Of a stretch of DNA of 64,000 nucleotides, positions 1 through 8,494 are shown piece by piece. The notes beneath the pieces were generated by a model. That model saw only the letters and a list, made by a program, of their open reading frames with translations. It was not told the DNA's origin and did no database searches. The stretch spans positions 99,447 to 163,446 of the forward strand of contig JANXZO010000042.1 of NCBI GenBank assembly GCA_025355465.1. The letters run 5' to 3'. Origin of the DNA: Bacteroidales bacterium (GTDB lineage Bacteria > Bacteroidota > Bacteroidia > Bacteroidales > FEN-979). The stretch's first letter is position 1, and each line of letters opens with the position of its first letter. The translations under genes and the position numbers were made by a program.

Positions 1-944
1 TCAAGAAACTTGAGGAGATCAGTGAGCTCAGCGCAAAGATCACCATGGAAAATACGATGGCGAAGATCATCGGGAGTTACTACGATATTATCAGACAGGT
101 TCGGGTTCGTGCAATCCTTATTGAGCAGGTAGATATCTCAAAGTTCCGGCGCGAACTTGCCCGGATGCGTTTTGAGACCGGCACCGGTTCTGAGATGGAG
201 TACCTGAAGGCAAAAGTTGAGTTGAATGCAGATGTGGCGGCTTTATCGAACCAGCAAACCGTTTATGAAAATTCCAAAACCACGCTAAACGACCTGTTGG
301 CGAGGGATGTAAACACCCCGTTTGAGGTGCGTGATACGATCGTAATAAACCTAATGCCAGACTATGATAGTCTCCGGCGTTCCATGAGATCGGCCAACCG
401 GAATCTGGTCCTGGCTGCAAGGAACAAACAGGTAGGACAGTTGTCGGTACAATCGGCCAGGGCTGATCAATGGCCCACACTGGGTGTTTATGCCAACTAT
501 AACTACCTCCTTTCCGAGACCGGCGCCAATTTTGTTCAGTACAACCGGAATTTTGGTCCCTCGGTAGGGGTACAGCTGAACATGAAACTTTTCGATGGGC
601 TTAATCTCCGAAGGCAGTATAAAAATGCAGGCATCACACTGGAAAATGATGAATTTGAGATCAGGCAGCTGGAGAACAGACTTGAAGCCTACCTGGCACG
701 TATCTACAATGATTACCGAAATCAGTTGGAGATGATCGGGTTTGAGCAGGAGAATCTGCTGATGGCCCAGCGAAACATGGACATTGCCGAGGAGAGTTAT
801 AAGATCGGGGCGATCTCCTCCCTGCAGCTGCGCGAAGTCCAGCATGACCTTCTTGATGCCGGCACGCGCATGGTAACTGCCGAATTCAGGACCAAGCTCA
901 CGGAGACCGAACTCCTGTTGTTAAGCGGCAAACTTATTCAATAA
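1..944 (+). CDS. TolC family outer membrane efflux protein (5' truncated by window)
   Basis: This is the C-terminal 313 or so residues of an outer membrane channel of the TolC family, which couples to an inner-membrane pump and a periplasmic adaptor to export small molecules or proteins. The frame is open from base 3, so the start lies outside the window; the family is usually 430-480 residues. The sequence shows long amphipathic helices rich in Glu, Arg and Leu, a strand-rich segment (PTLGVYANYNYLLSE) typical of the second beta-barrel part, and a final helical pair ending in LLLLSGKLIQ. No pump or adaptor is visible, so the substrate is unknown; they may lie upstream. The family call is firm. 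Confidence 0.85.
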   Translation, partial: KKLEEISELSAKITMENTMAKIIGSYYDIIRQVRVRAILIEQVDISKFRRELARMRFETGTGSEMEYLKAKVELNADVAALSNQQTVYENSKTTLNDLLARDVNTPFEVRDTIVINLMPDYDSLRRSMRSANRNLVLAARNKQVGQLSVQSARADQWPTLGVYANYNYLLSETGANFVQYNRNFGPSVGVQLNMKLFDGLNLRRQYKNAGITLENDEFEIRQLENRLEAYLARIYNDYRNQLEMIGFEQENLLMAQRNMDIAEESYKIGAISSLQLREVQHDLLDAGTRMVTAEFRTKLTETELLLLSGKLIQ

Positions 945-969
945 AACCAATGAAAATAACTCCTCACGT

Positions 970-2007
970 ATGAACAAACTACCGGTTGCAACTTTGTGTT
1001 TACTACTGATCTCATTAACCCTGTTCACATCATGCCTGAAAAAGTCGGATCCTGATCCCTTGCCTGTATTCAAAATTGGATTTGTAAGCGGGCTCGGCGG
1101 ACTTTCCGACCGCGGTTTCAACCAGAATATTCTGACCGGAGTTCAGCAGGCGGCAAACGATTTTCCGGTGTACTGCGAGGTCTATGAAATCAGCACGGTG
1201 CTCGATATTCCGAAGGGGATTGAATATTTCCGGTCAAGGGGTATCAATCTGATCATCACGGCTGGTTTTGATGCATCTCAGGCAACCATCGCAGCGGCTA
1301 CGGCGAATCCTTCCCTTGATTTCCTGATCCTGGACTGCGCGATAGCAAACCCGCCGGCAAACATGCTTTGCGCCGTTTTCGACGTGGATCAGAGTTCATT
1401 CCCCTGCGGGTTCCTTGCAGCTTACTGGGCTTCCGGGCAGAATCAAGTGAATCCGGTGACCGGCTTTGTGGCAGGTCCGGAAATTACGGAGATCCGGCAG
1501 TTTTCAGTAAGCTATGCGCATGGGGTGGAATATTTCAATACGAAATATAATCAGCATGTACGGTCATCGGGCTATTTCGCTACCTCCTTCAATGATACCA
1601 TGCAGGGGGCAAAACTTGCCGACTCGCTGTTACAGCAGCACGCCTCCGTCATCTTTGCATTTGCCGGCAGAACAGGAAATGGTGCGCTTTACAAGGCAAA
1701 AGAAGCCGGAAAATGGGCCATCGGCGTGGACGTGGATCAGTTTATCTCCATCCCCCAGGTTGGTTCTGCATTGCTCACCTCCTGCATAAAAGAGCTGGAT
1801 GTGGTGGTATACGGCGTGATCGGGGAGTATTCGACCGGCTATTTCGGGGGTGGCAGGATCATCCATGGAAATCTTGAAAACGGAGGTGTCGGCATGGCCC
1901 CGTTTCATGATTTCGAAACCAGTATTCCCGACAGCATCAAGATGGCGCTTGAAAACATAAAAACCGGAATAAAAACCGGAACCATCAAGACCGGCTGGCC
2001 TGAATAG
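970..2007 (+). CDS. BMP family substrate-binding lipoprotein
   Basis: This is a periplasmic binding protein of the BMP/Med/PnrA family (PF02608), whose characterised members bind nucleosides for ABC uptake. The first residues form a lipoprotein signal with lipobox LFTSC, giving a lipid-anchored Cys at about residue 22. After it comes the family-typical start of the binding fold, with GLGGLSDRGFNQ matching the usual G-x-x-D-x-x-F-N motif, then an EYFRSRGINLIITAGFD segment. The length of 345 residues is normal. The gene starts 25 bases after the TolC-type gene on the same strand. No ABC ATPase or permease is next to it, so nucleoside uptake is an inference from the family only. Confidence 0.85.
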   Translation: MNKLPVATLCLLLISLTLFTSCLKKSDPDPLPVFKIGFVSGLGGLSDRGFNQNILTGVQQAANDFPVYCEVYEISTVLDIPKGIEYFRSRGINLIITAGFDASQATIAAATANPSLDFLILDCAIANPPANMLCAVFDVDQSSFPCGFLAAYWASGQNQVNPVTGFVAGPEITEIRQFSVSYAHGVEYFNTKYNQHVRSSGYFATSFNDTMQGAKLADSLLQQHASVIFAFAGRTGNGALYKAKEAGKWAIGVDVDQFISIPQVGSALLTSCIKELDVVVYGVIGEYSTGYFGGGRIIHGNLENGGVGMAPFHDFETSIPDSIKMALENIKTGIKTGTIKTGWPE

Positions 2008-2021
2008 CAGGTCTTCTCCTC

Positions 2022-2447
2022 CTATCTAAGTCTCCTGTAATAGACACCAAACAAGATCACAAGCAGTATATATACCGCCGTGGTGGATATTGCCGCATTA
2101 GGCTGCTTGAGGTAAAATGTAGCAAGAGCCACGCAGGAGAATGCCATGATGTAATATCCCGTGCGGCGAAGTTTCCAGATCAGCACAGTTCCTGAAAATG
2201 CGAGGGCGTTCAGTACAGAGCCGGCCAGAAACAGCAGGAGGATCCGGGATGGCGTATAATGGTCCTCCGGTATATATATGTTCAGCACATGGGTGATTCG
2301 GCCGGAATAAAAGGTTGCAAGGAGGAAAAGGATCGAGAGGAAGCCGAAATTGACCATGGCAAAAAGACAAAGTGCCGAAAGCAGGAAAGGCCGGGAAACC
2401 GGGTTCTTCTTTGTCCCGAACTCAATGGGATTGATCTCTTCCGTCAT
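2022..2447 (-). CDS. Small integral membrane protein, tandem paralogue 1
   Basis: I do not recognise a named family. The 141-residue protein has a short hydrophilic N-terminus and four predicted membrane helices at roughly residues 20-45, 68-92, 98-112 and 118-138, ending in a basic tail (YYRRLR). It lies one base downstream of the next gene and resembles it in length, in hydropathy and in the first helix, which carries an L-C-L/I motif and then an AxFY motif (LATFYSG here, FAAFYDI there). The two probably arose by tandem duplication and are co-transcribed. The gene converges with the BMP lipoprotein gene with only 14 bases between the stops. Confidence 0.65.
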   Translation of the reverse strand: MTEEINPIEFGTKKNPVSRPFLLSALCLFAMVNFGFLSILFLLATFYSGRITHVLNIYIPEDHYTPSRILLLFLAGSVLNALAFSGTVLIWKLRRTGYYIMAFSCVALATFYLKQPNAAISTTAVYILLVILFGVYYRRLR

Positions 2448-2448
2448 C

Positions 2449-2898
2449 TCAGTGCATGAATTTTAGTTGGGTACTATACAAAATGATGAACGTTCCGGAG
2501 AATAGGATGTCGAGAAAATTAGGACCGGGCAGATGCATAAAATACATCGGTGAGATGACAAGCAGTATCTGGAAGATGGTATACACATGAAAACCTGCCT
2601 TTTTTAACCGCATCATCAGGACTGCCCCGATGATGGAGCCGACATAAAAAACCCCGGAAAGAAAGAAAAATAGCGGTTTTGCCTCAAGAATCGCATCCAC
2701 GCCGGGGATATTAAACTTATCGGCAAACTCCTTGATTACGATCACAAAAATGTCGTAGAAAGCGGCAAACATCCAGCTTGAAACAAGGTTCAGTCCGCTC
2801 CCGACAAAGGTGAGAATACAAAGTACCGTGAGCAGGGTTTGCCGTTTTTCGGGCAATTGTGGGTCTGTAAGCGGGGGCGTGCTATTCAACTCTTCCAT
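2449..2898 (-). CDS. Small integral membrane protein, tandem paralogue 2
   Basis: This is a 149-residue hydrophobic protein with a Pro/Glu-rich cytoplasmic N-terminus followed by about four membrane helices. A soluble-looking loop (KEFADKFNIPGVDAI) lies between helices 1 and 2. It is the upstream member of a two-gene unit with a similar small membrane protein that begins one base after its stop. Function is unknown. The start ATG at 2898 is the first in frame after the hutH-like gene's end, about 65 bases away. No clear promoter of the TAnnTTTG type is visible upstream. Confidence 0.65.
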   Translation of the reverse strand: MEELNSTPPLTDPQLPEKRQTLLTVLCILTFVGSGLNLVSSWMFAAFYDIFVIVIKEFADKFNIPGVDAILEAKPLFFFLSGVFYVGSIIGAVLMMRLKKAGFHVYTIFQILLVISPMYFMHLPGPNFLDILFSGTFIILYSTQLKFMH

Positions 2899-2964
2899 AA
2901 GGTGTTTTATTGTTAGGTACTGAACATTGATATGGCCTGCACCGGTACTAAATTCTCGTCAATA

Positions 2965-4488
2965 TTATTCCAGGGAGCCTACCACTCCTTCAACTTCATT
3001 CAGGATCTCGCACGATTTCACCAGCTCCTTCATTTTGTTATGGTCGGGGTAGAGCGGACGGTCAATGTCGAGGAAGTCTACATGCCGGCGAATCACCTCT
3101 TTGGCTTTGGTCGTACCTGTTCCGAATTTATATTCCCTGAAATCAAGTGCCTGAGCAGCAGCCATCAATTCAATTCCCAGAATGCCATAGGCATTATCAA
3201 GTATCTGAAAATTCTTGAGTGCGGTGTTCATCCCCATCGAGACAAAGTCTTCCTGATCGGCGGCAGCGGGGATAGACTGAATGGATGCCGGGGCCGAAAG
3301 GATCCGTTGTTCCACGATTTGCATGTCGGCCGTGTACTGGCTGAGCATCAGTCCGCTGAACATGCCGGCTCCCTTGGTAAGAAAAGAGGGTAAGCCAACA
3401 CTGAGGGCTGGATTGTTGAGACGGTTCATGCGGCGTTCGCTCATCACACTGACCATGGTGACAACATATCCGGCCATGTCCATCGGTACCGAAACAGGAG
3501 AACCCTGGAAGTTGGCACCGGAGAGCTGCAAGTTCTCATCGGGGAAAAAGATGGGGTTGTCGCCAACACCATTGAGCTCGATCTCAACCTGAGAGCGTGC
3601 ATAGGCCAGTGCGTCATGGGCCGCGCCAATGACCTGCGGTGTTGAGCGCATCGAATAGGCATCCTGTACTTTACATTTGACTTTAAGCTCTGCCAGGTCT
3701 CCGCCGCTTACACATTTAAGGATGGCTGCAGCACTGCGCACCGCACCTTTGAATCCACGGATCTCGTGCAATTTCGGACTATACGGACGCATGTTGGCCT
3801 TCATGGCTTCGAGCGACATGGAAGCAGCAATTTCAGCTTGTTTCAGCCAGTTGTTGGCATCATAAAGGTACAGTGCGCTCATTGCGGTGAGTACATTGGA
3901 GCCATTGATCGTGGCCAGTCCGTCACGCGCCTGCAAGCCCGGGATGGGTATTCCTGCAGCTTCGAGGGCCGCTTTTCCCGACATCAGTTTCCCTTCGTAA
4001 TAAGCTTCTCCTTCGCCCATCATCAGCAAAGCGATCTGCGACATGGGAGCCAGGTCGCCGCAGGCACCAACGGAACCTTTTTTGCAAACCATCGGGGTTA
4101 CGCCTTTGTTCAGCATGTCGACCAGGGTCTGCGTGATTTCGAGACGTACTCCTGAATTGCCGTGGGCATGCACATTGATGCGACCGAGCATGGCTCCGCG
4201 TACCCAATCGATGGGCATCGGTTCACCGATTCCGGCAGCATGGTTATAAATCAGGTATTTTTGAAATTCCTTGACCTGCTCGTCATTCAATACCATTTCG
4301 GAAAATTCACCGATCCCGGTATTTACACCGTACATGATCTCATGGGCCAGAATCTTGCGCTCAAGCATGGCCCGGCACTTATGAATCCGTTCAATAGCTT
4401 CCGGTGCCAGTTCTACTTTTTGATTTTCGCGGGCAACACGAACTACATCTTCGATGGTCAGGCCCGTTCCTTTTATTATTAGTGTCAT
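2965..4488 (-). CDS. Histidine/aromatic amino acid ammonia-lyase (HutH family) with Ala-Cys-Gly cofactor site
   Basis: This belongs to the HAL/PAL/TAL family, which removes ammonia from histidine or an aromatic amino acid using an MIO cofactor formed autocatalytically from Ala-Ser-Gly. The length of 507 residues is normal. Recognisable motifs are YGVNTGIG (active-site Tyr near 53), YNHAAGIG (His in the position of HAL His83), INGSN, QDAYSMR, and DQEDFVSMG with the Glu seen in histidine lyases. The cofactor motif reads GSVGACGDL: codon 143 is TGC (Cys) instead of Ser. The family assignment is sure. Histidine as substrate is favoured by the His and Glu but not proven, and no other hut genes are present. 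The neighbour upstream is hisS. Confidence 0.85.
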   Translation of the reverse strand: MTLIIKGTGLTIEDVVRVARENQKVELAPEAIERIHKCRAMLERKILAHEIMYGVNTGIGEFSEMVLNDEQVKEFQKYLIYNHAAGIGEPMPIDWVRGAMLGRINVHAHGNSGVRLEITQTLVDMLNKGVTPMVCKKGSVGACGDLAPMSQIALLMMGEGEAYYEGKLMSGKAALEAAGIPIPGLQARDGLATINGSNVLTAMSALYLYDANNWLKQAEIAASMSLEAMKANMRPYSPKLHEIRGFKGAVRSAAAILKCVSGGDLAELKVKCKVQDAYSMRSTPQVIGAAHDALAYARSQVEIELNGVGDNPIFFPDENLQLSGANFQGSPVSVPMDMAGYVVTMVSVMSERRMNRLNNPALSVGLPSFLTKGAGMFSGLMLSQYTADMQIVEQRILSAPASIQSIPAAADQEDFVSMGMNTALKNFQILDNAYGILGIELMAAAQALDFREYKFGTGTTKAKEVIRRHVDFLDIDRPLYPDHNKMKELVKSCEILNEVEGVVGSLE

Positions 4489-4536
4489 AGTTATGAATTG
4501 AAAAGAATGATTGATTGACAGAAAAGATTGTTTAAT

Positions 4537-4592
4537 AGGGTATGAGGGTATGAGGGTAAGAGGGTATTAGGGAAAAATCACCATCTCACCAT
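4537..4592. repeat. Octamer tandem array, units AGGGTATG then CACCATCT
   Basis: AGGG recurs at 4537, 4545, 4553, 4561 and 4569, an exact 8-base period, with the intervening four bases TATG, TATG, TAAG, TATT. A few bases on, CACCAT occurs at 4579 and 4587, again 8 apart. The array lies in the 181-base gap between the hisS stop and the ammonia-lyase start, both minus-strand genes. The rest of the gap shows nothing I can name. Confidence 0.85.
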
Positions 4593-4669
4593 GGCCCTAT
4601 ACTCTGCTCCAATCAAAAACGAACGGGCAGACAGGATTGCTGAGGCCCAGGTTCTTTTTACAGTTCGTT

Positions 4670-6037
4670 TCAATTCGTTGCGATTTTAATAAGTTCGTTG
4701 AGTGTTAATGAGTTCTGTTCGCCGGACAACATATTTTTCAGGGTCAGTTTTCCGGTTGCAATTTCGTCTTTTCCTGCCAGTACAACATAAGGAATTCCTT
4801 TACGGTTGGCATATTCCATCTGTTTCTTCAGTTTGGCTTGTTCGGGGTATAATTCGGCAGCGACCCCTGCTGAACGGATTGAAGATAAGGCGGACAGGCA
4901 AAATTTCTCCTCTTCCGTTCCGAAGTTTACAAACAACAGTTTGGTTGTGGTCCGGATGGTTTCCGGAAACGCCTGAAGTTCGTTCAATACATCATAAATG
5001 CGGTCGGCACCAAAAGAGACACCAACGCCCGACATGTTCGGGAGGCCGAAGATCCCGGTAAGGTCGTCGTAGCGTCCGCCTCCGCAGATGCTGCCAAGTT
5101 CAACATCCAAGGCTTTGACTTCAAATATGGTCCCGGTGTAGTAATTGAGGCCGCGGGCCAGCCTTATGTCGAAGTCGAACTTGTTCTTCGGGGCCAGGTT
5201 TTTCAAATGTTCGAGCACGGTTCGCATCTCTTCAAGTCCTTTACGGCCGGTTTCCGAGCCCTCGAAGAAAGTGTTTAAAACATCAAATTTCGTCTTTATC
5301 TTCCCTTCCAGTCCGATGATTGGCCTGAGTCTGGCCACAGAATCTGGCGAAATTCCCCGCTGAATAAGCTCCTCGTTGACCTTTTCCAGTCCGATTTTAT
5401 CAAGTTTGTCGATGGCTACCGTGATGTCGGTGAGCTTTTCAGGTGCACCGATACATTCGGCAATACCGGCCAGGATTTTACGGTTGTTGAGGCGGATGAG
5501 AACATTCACACCCACTTTGGAAAACACTGCATCGATGATCTGAACCAGTTCAACCTCATTCAGCAACGAGGGTGAACCAATCACATCCACGTCGCACTGA
5601 AAGAACTCACGGTAACGTCCCTTCTGTGGACGGTCGGCACGCCATACCGGCTGGATCTGGTATCGTTTGAAGGGAAACACCAGTTCGTTCTGATGCTGCA
5701 CAACAAACCGGGCGAAAGGTACTGTCAGGTCATAACGAAGGCCTTTTTCGGCAATATGATGCGTAAACGTGTTCAAATCCTGCATTTTAATTTCTTTATC
5801 CTGCATGCCATCGAGGTAGTCTCCCGAATTCAGGATTTTAAACAGTAGCCGGTCACCCTCCTCTCCATATTTTCCCATGAGGGTGGAGAGGTTTTCCATG
5901 GCCGGGGTTTCGATTGGAAGGTACCCGAAAATTTTGAAGACTTCCCGAATAGAGTCAAAGATAAAATTCCGACGAACCATTTCAGTGGAAGAAAAATCGC
6001 GCGTACCTTTAGGGATCGAAGGTTTCTGAACAGCCAT
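4670..6037 (-). CDS. hisS: Histidine--tRNA ligase
   Basis: This is the class II synthetase that attaches histidine to tRNA-His. The length of 455 residues fits the bacterial enzyme. It begins with the conserved KGTRDF of motif 1, carries [32 protein letters not shown] (motif 2), the histidine-binding [15 protein letters not shown], and the motif 3 Arg in [11 protein letters not shown]. The C-terminal anticodon-binding domain covers about residues 360-455. A TATCTTTG element on the minus strand lies 16 bases before the start, giving it its own promoter. Downstream on the same strand is a histidine-lyase family gene; whether that pairing matters is unclear. Confidence 0.97.
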   Translation of the reverse strand: MAVQKPSIPKGTRDFSSTEMVRRNFIFDSIREVFKIFGYLPIETPAMENLSTLMGKYGEEGDRLLFKILNSGDYLDGMQDKEIKMQDLNTFTHHIAEKGLRYDLTVPFARFVVQHQNELVFPFKRYQIQPVWRADRPQKGRYREFFQCDVDVIGSPSLLNEVELVQIIDAVFSKVGVNVLIRLNNRKILAGIAECIGAPEKLTDITVAIDKLDKIGLEKVNEELIQRGISPDSVARLRPIIGLEGKIKTKFDVLNTFFEGSETGRKGLEEMRTVLEHLKNLAPKNKFDFDIRLARGLNYYTGTIFEVKALDVELGSICGGGRYDDLTGIFGLPNMSGVGVSFGADRIYDVLNELQAFPETIRTTTKLLFVNFGTEEEKFCLSALSSIRSAGVAAELYPEQAKLKKQMEYANRKGIPYVVLAGKDEIATGKLTLKNMLSGEQNSLTLNELIKIATN

Positions 6038-6052
6038 CTGTTAAATTTTGTA

Positions 6053-6060
6053 CAAAGATA
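6053..6060 (-). promoter_or_regulatory. Promoter -7 element of hisS
   Basis: TATCTTTG on the minus strand matches the Bacteroidota -7 consensus TAnnTTTG and ends 16 bases before the hisS ATG. No good TTTG element is visible at the usual 19-21 base spacing. Confidence 0.6.
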
Positions 6061-6071
6061 GAAGAAAAAGA

Positions 6072-6566
6072 TCAACCTTTTTCCGGGGCGGGGGAATCCA
6101 GGTCCAACCCGGTGAGTAATGCACGAATGTACTCGGTTGTTCCGGCTTCTCCTTCGCGCGGAGCCCAGGGTGCCCAGTTTTTATCATTGATCGGATGATA
6201 CGGGCCATTTTTGATTTCGTAAACCATGGTGCCCGGCTCCAAGGCAATGATCATATGAAATCGTTTGGGTGGGATTTCGGCACCATAACTGCCTTGTGAC
6301 GGATCAATAAGGATCCAGTCGATGACGGTGCCGTTGTTGTCGAATTCCAGAACCAGCAACCGCCCTTTCAGCACGACAAAGGCCTCAACTTTGTCGGGAT
6401 TTTCGTGTTTGTGCGGCTGAATGTAACTCCATGGCTCAATGGCATTGAGCATGCGTTGCAGAGGATCGGAATATTCAGGATGAAAATTGTAATTCTTCCT
6501 CTTTCGGGGCGAATTCACAGCCTCCGCTGAAACACTTTCCAATAGCGCCTTGTCGATTTTTATCAT
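6072..6566 (-). CDS. WbuC family cupin metalloprotein
   Basis: This 164-residue protein is a single-domain beta-barrel cupin of the WbuC type, a small family often coded in O-antigen or capsule loci; its activity is not known to me. The cupin metal site is visible as PHKHENPDKVEAFVVLKG (His-x-His, then Glu), followed by a late strand with RFHMIIALEPGTMVYE supplying the remaining His. The N-terminal RKRKNYNFH segment is typical of the family. The gene lies between ettA and hisS on the minus strand; 6567-6722 upstream of it is filled by octamer repeats. It may serve the surface-glycan genes found elsewhere in the window. Confidence 0.85.
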   Translation of the reverse strand: MIKIDKALLESVSAEAVNSPRKRKNYNFHPEYSDPLQRMLNAIEPWSYIQPHKHENPDKVEAFVVLKGRLLVLEFDNNGTVIDWILIDPSQGSYGAEIPPKRFHMIIALEPGTMVYEIKNGPYHPINDKNWAPWAPREGEAGTTEYIRALLTGLDLDSPAPEKG

Positions 6567-6585
6567 TTTTTTAACGGCCGGTTTT

Positions 6586-6661
6586 CACCATCTCACCATC
6601 TCACCATCTCACCATTTTACCATTTCACCATTTCACCATCTCACCATTTCACCATTTCACG
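6586..6661. repeat. Octamer tandem array, unit CACCATYT, nine to ten copies
   Basis: CACCA (once TACCA) recurs at 6586, 6594, 6602, 6610, 6618, 6626, 6634, 6642 and 6650, with a degenerate tenth copy (CACGA) at 6658. Copies differ at the T/C positions but no copy gains or loses a base. It is the longest of the octamer arrays and sits between the ettA stop and the wbuC-like start. Confidence 0.9.
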
Positions 6662-6665
6662 AGGT

Positions 6666-6687
6666 ACAGGGGCACAGGGGCACAAGG
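6666..6687. repeat. Octamer tandem array, unit ACAGGGGC
   Basis: ACAGG, ACAGG and ACAAGG start at 6666, 6674 and 6682, again exactly 8 bases apart. It follows directly on the CACCATYT array and precedes the CGTGCATT array, so three unrelated 8-base units lie in one gap. Confidence 0.75.
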
Positions 6688-6697
6688 TAATGTTAAA

Positions 6698-6724
6698 ATT
6701 CGTGCATTCGTGCATTCGTGCATT
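6698..6724. repeat. Octamer tandem array, unit CGTGCATT, abutting the ettA stop
   Basis: CGTGCATT is repeated perfectly at 6701, 6709 and 6717, preceded by a partial copy. The last copy overlaps the ettA stop codon (6723-6725). The same unit occurs at 8459-8494, also overlapping a stop codon, and at 20625-20657. Confidence 0.9.
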
Positions 6725-8399
6725 AAACCTTAAGCTTCTTGTATTTGATCCTGTGCGGCTCTTCGTCGCCGAGCCGTTTTTTGCGGTTTTCTTCGTACTC
6801 CGAATAGGAACCTTCGAAGAAACAGATCTGGGAATCGCCTTCGAAAGCCAGCATGTGCGTTGCAACACGGTCGAGGAACCAGCGATCGTGTGAGATTATC
6901 ACAGCGCAGCCGGCAAAGTTCTCAAGACCTTCTTCCAGGGCACGAAGGGTGTTTACATCAATGTCGTTGGTAGGCTCATCGAGCAGCAGTACATTGGCCT
7001 CCTCCTTGAGGGTGAGTGCAAGGTGAAGCCGGTTGCGTTCCCCGCCGGAGAGTACTCCACATTTCTTTTCCTGGTCGGCCCCGCTGAAGTTAAATCTTGC
7101 CACATAAGCTCTGGCACTGAGCGTTCTGCCACCGATCTGCATGTTTTCGGCACCTCCTGAGATAACCTGGAATACCGTTTTTTCGGGGTCGATGGCGGTA
7201 TGGCTCTGGTCTACATAACCAAGTTTTACCGTGTCGCCCACCTTAAACGATCCAGCAACGGGTTTTTCAGCGCCCATGATAAGTCTGAAAAGGGTAGTTT
7301 TTCCCGCACCGTTCGGACCAATAACCCCGACGATCCCGGCAGGGGGGAGGGCGAAGTTCAGTCCCTCAAAAAGAAGTTTATCGCCAAACGATTTGGAAAC
7401 ATCCTGTGCTTCAATGACCATGTTGCCAAGCCTGGGTCCGTTTGGAATATAAAGTTCAAGGCGTTCTTCCTTCTCCCGGGTGTCCTCGTTCATCATCTTT
7501 TCATAGGCGTTCAGACGGGCTTTCCCTTTTGCCTGCCGTGCCTTTGGCGACATACGCACCCAGTCCAGTTCGCGTTCCAGCGTTTTGCGTCGTTTACTTT
7601 CGGTTTTCTCCTCGGTAGCCAGACGTGTCGATTTCTGTTCAAGCCACGAGGTATAGTTTCCCTGCCACGGTATGCCCTCTCCCCGGTCGAGCTCCAGAAT
7701 CCAACCGGCTACGTTATCGAGGAAGTAGCGGTCGTGGGTGATGGCAATTACGGTACCTTTGTATTGCTGCAGGTGGAGTTCAAGCCATTGCACGGATTCT
7801 GCATCCAGGTGGTTGGTGGGCTCATCGAGCAGCAGGATTTCGGGTTCCTGGAGCAGGAGACGACACAGGGCAACCCGGCGTCGTTCACCACCGGAGAGGT
7901 TTAAAACCGGAGAATCGGGTTCCGGGCAACGCAGGGCATCCATGGCCCGTTCGAGCTTGCTGTCGAGTTCCCAGGCATTGTGATGGTCAAGTAATTCGGT
8001 AAGTTCCCCCTGCCGTTTGATGAGTTTGTCCATCGCATCGTCACTCATCGGTTCCGAAAATTTATTGTTCACCTCCTCATATTCTTTGAGCAAAGCCACC
8101 ACCTCTGCAGCCCCTTCCTCAACGATCTGCCGCACGGTCTTGGTGTCGTCGAGTTGCGGATCCTGCTCGAGGTATCCAACCGAAAATCCGGGCGAAAATA
8201 CCACCTGCCCCTGGAACGATTTTTCGATCCCGGCGATGATCTTCAGAAGGGTTGATTTTCCTGAACCATTCAATCCGATAATTCCGATCTTGGCTCCGTA
8301 AAAGAAGGAGAGATAGATGTTTTTCAGCACCTGTTTGTGCGGGGGGAAGGTCTTGGAGACCCCCACCATCGAGAAGATAATTTTACGATCGTCGGACAT
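6723..8399 (-). CDS. ettA: Energy-dependent translational throttle protein EttA (ABC-F)
   Basis: This ABC-F protein binds the ribosomal E site and gates the start of elongation according to the ATP/ADP ratio, by knowledge of the E. coli homologue. The 558 residues hold two ATPase domains: the first with GLNGSGKSTLLKI (about residue 43) and LSGGERRRVALCRLL, the second with GPNGAGKTTLFRLIMG and LSGGERNRLHLALTL. A charged linker of about residues 240-320 lies between them. There is no membrane segment, which separates it from transporters. Length and linker fit EttA better than Uup or YheS. It is flanked by octamer arrays on both sides. Confidence 0.93.
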   Translation of the reverse strand: MSDDRKIIFSMVGVSKTFPPHKQVLKNIYLSFFYGAKIGIIGLNGSGKSTLLKIIAGIEKSFQGQVVFSPGFSVGYLEQDPQLDDTKTVRQIVEEGAAEVVALLKEYEEVNNKFSEPMSDDAMDKLIKRQGELTELLDHHNAWELDSKLERAMDALRCPEPDSPVLNLSGGERRRVALCRLLLQEPEILLLDEPTNHLDAESVQWLELHLQQYKGTVIAITHDRYFLDNVAGWILELDRGEGIPWQGNYTSWLEQKSTRLATEEKTESKRRKTLERELDWVRMSPKARQAKGKARLNAYEKMMNEDTREKEERLELYIPNGPRLGNMVIEAQDVSKSFGDKLLFEGLNFALPPAGIVGVIGPNGAGKTTLFRLIMGAEKPVAGSFKVGDTVKLGYVDQSHTAIDPEKTVFQVISGGAENMQIGGRTLSARAYVARFNFSGADQEKKCGVLSGGERNRLHLALTLKEEANVLLLDEPTNDIDVNTLRALEEGLENFAGCAVIISHDRWFLDRVATHMLAFEGDSQICFFEGSYSEYEENRKKRLGDEEPHRIKYKKLKV

Positions 8400-8405
8400 A
8401 GAAAT

Positions 8406-8431
8406 GATTTACGATTATACGATTTACGATT
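8406..8431. repeat. Imperfect 7/8-base tandem repeat, unit GATTTAC(G)
   Basis: GATT occurs at 8406, 8413, 8421 and 8428, alternating 7 and 8 bases apart. It lies just upstream of the ettA start on the minus strand and merges into the CATT-based octamer array that follows. Confidence 0.6.
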
Positions 8432-8458
8432 GAATCCCAGCATTCTTTACATTCCTTA

Positions 8459-8494
8459 CATTCGTGCATTCGTGCATTCGCGCATTGGTGCATT
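8459..8494. repeat. Octamer tandem array, unit CGTGCATT, abutting a glycosyltransferase stop
   Basis: CATT occurs at 8459, 8467, 8475, 8483 and 8491, exactly 8 bases apart, in units CGTGCATT, CGTGCATT, CGCGCATT and GGTGCATT. Two looser CATT copies precede it at 8441 and 8450. The final copy overlaps the TAA stop (8493-8495) of the minus-strand glycosyltransferase, just as the same unit overlaps the ettA stop at 6723. Confidence 0.9.

Noticed and set aside
4537..6724. CRISPR array or telomere-like repeat
   Set aside because: Repeat units are 8 bases with no unique spacers and no cas genes; the G-rich AGGGTATG array is only 4.5 copies and internal. Neither reading fits.
7200..7904. A 234-codon open frame antisense to ettA
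   Set aside because: It lies wholly in ettA between and across the ATPase motifs and gives no recognisable protein.
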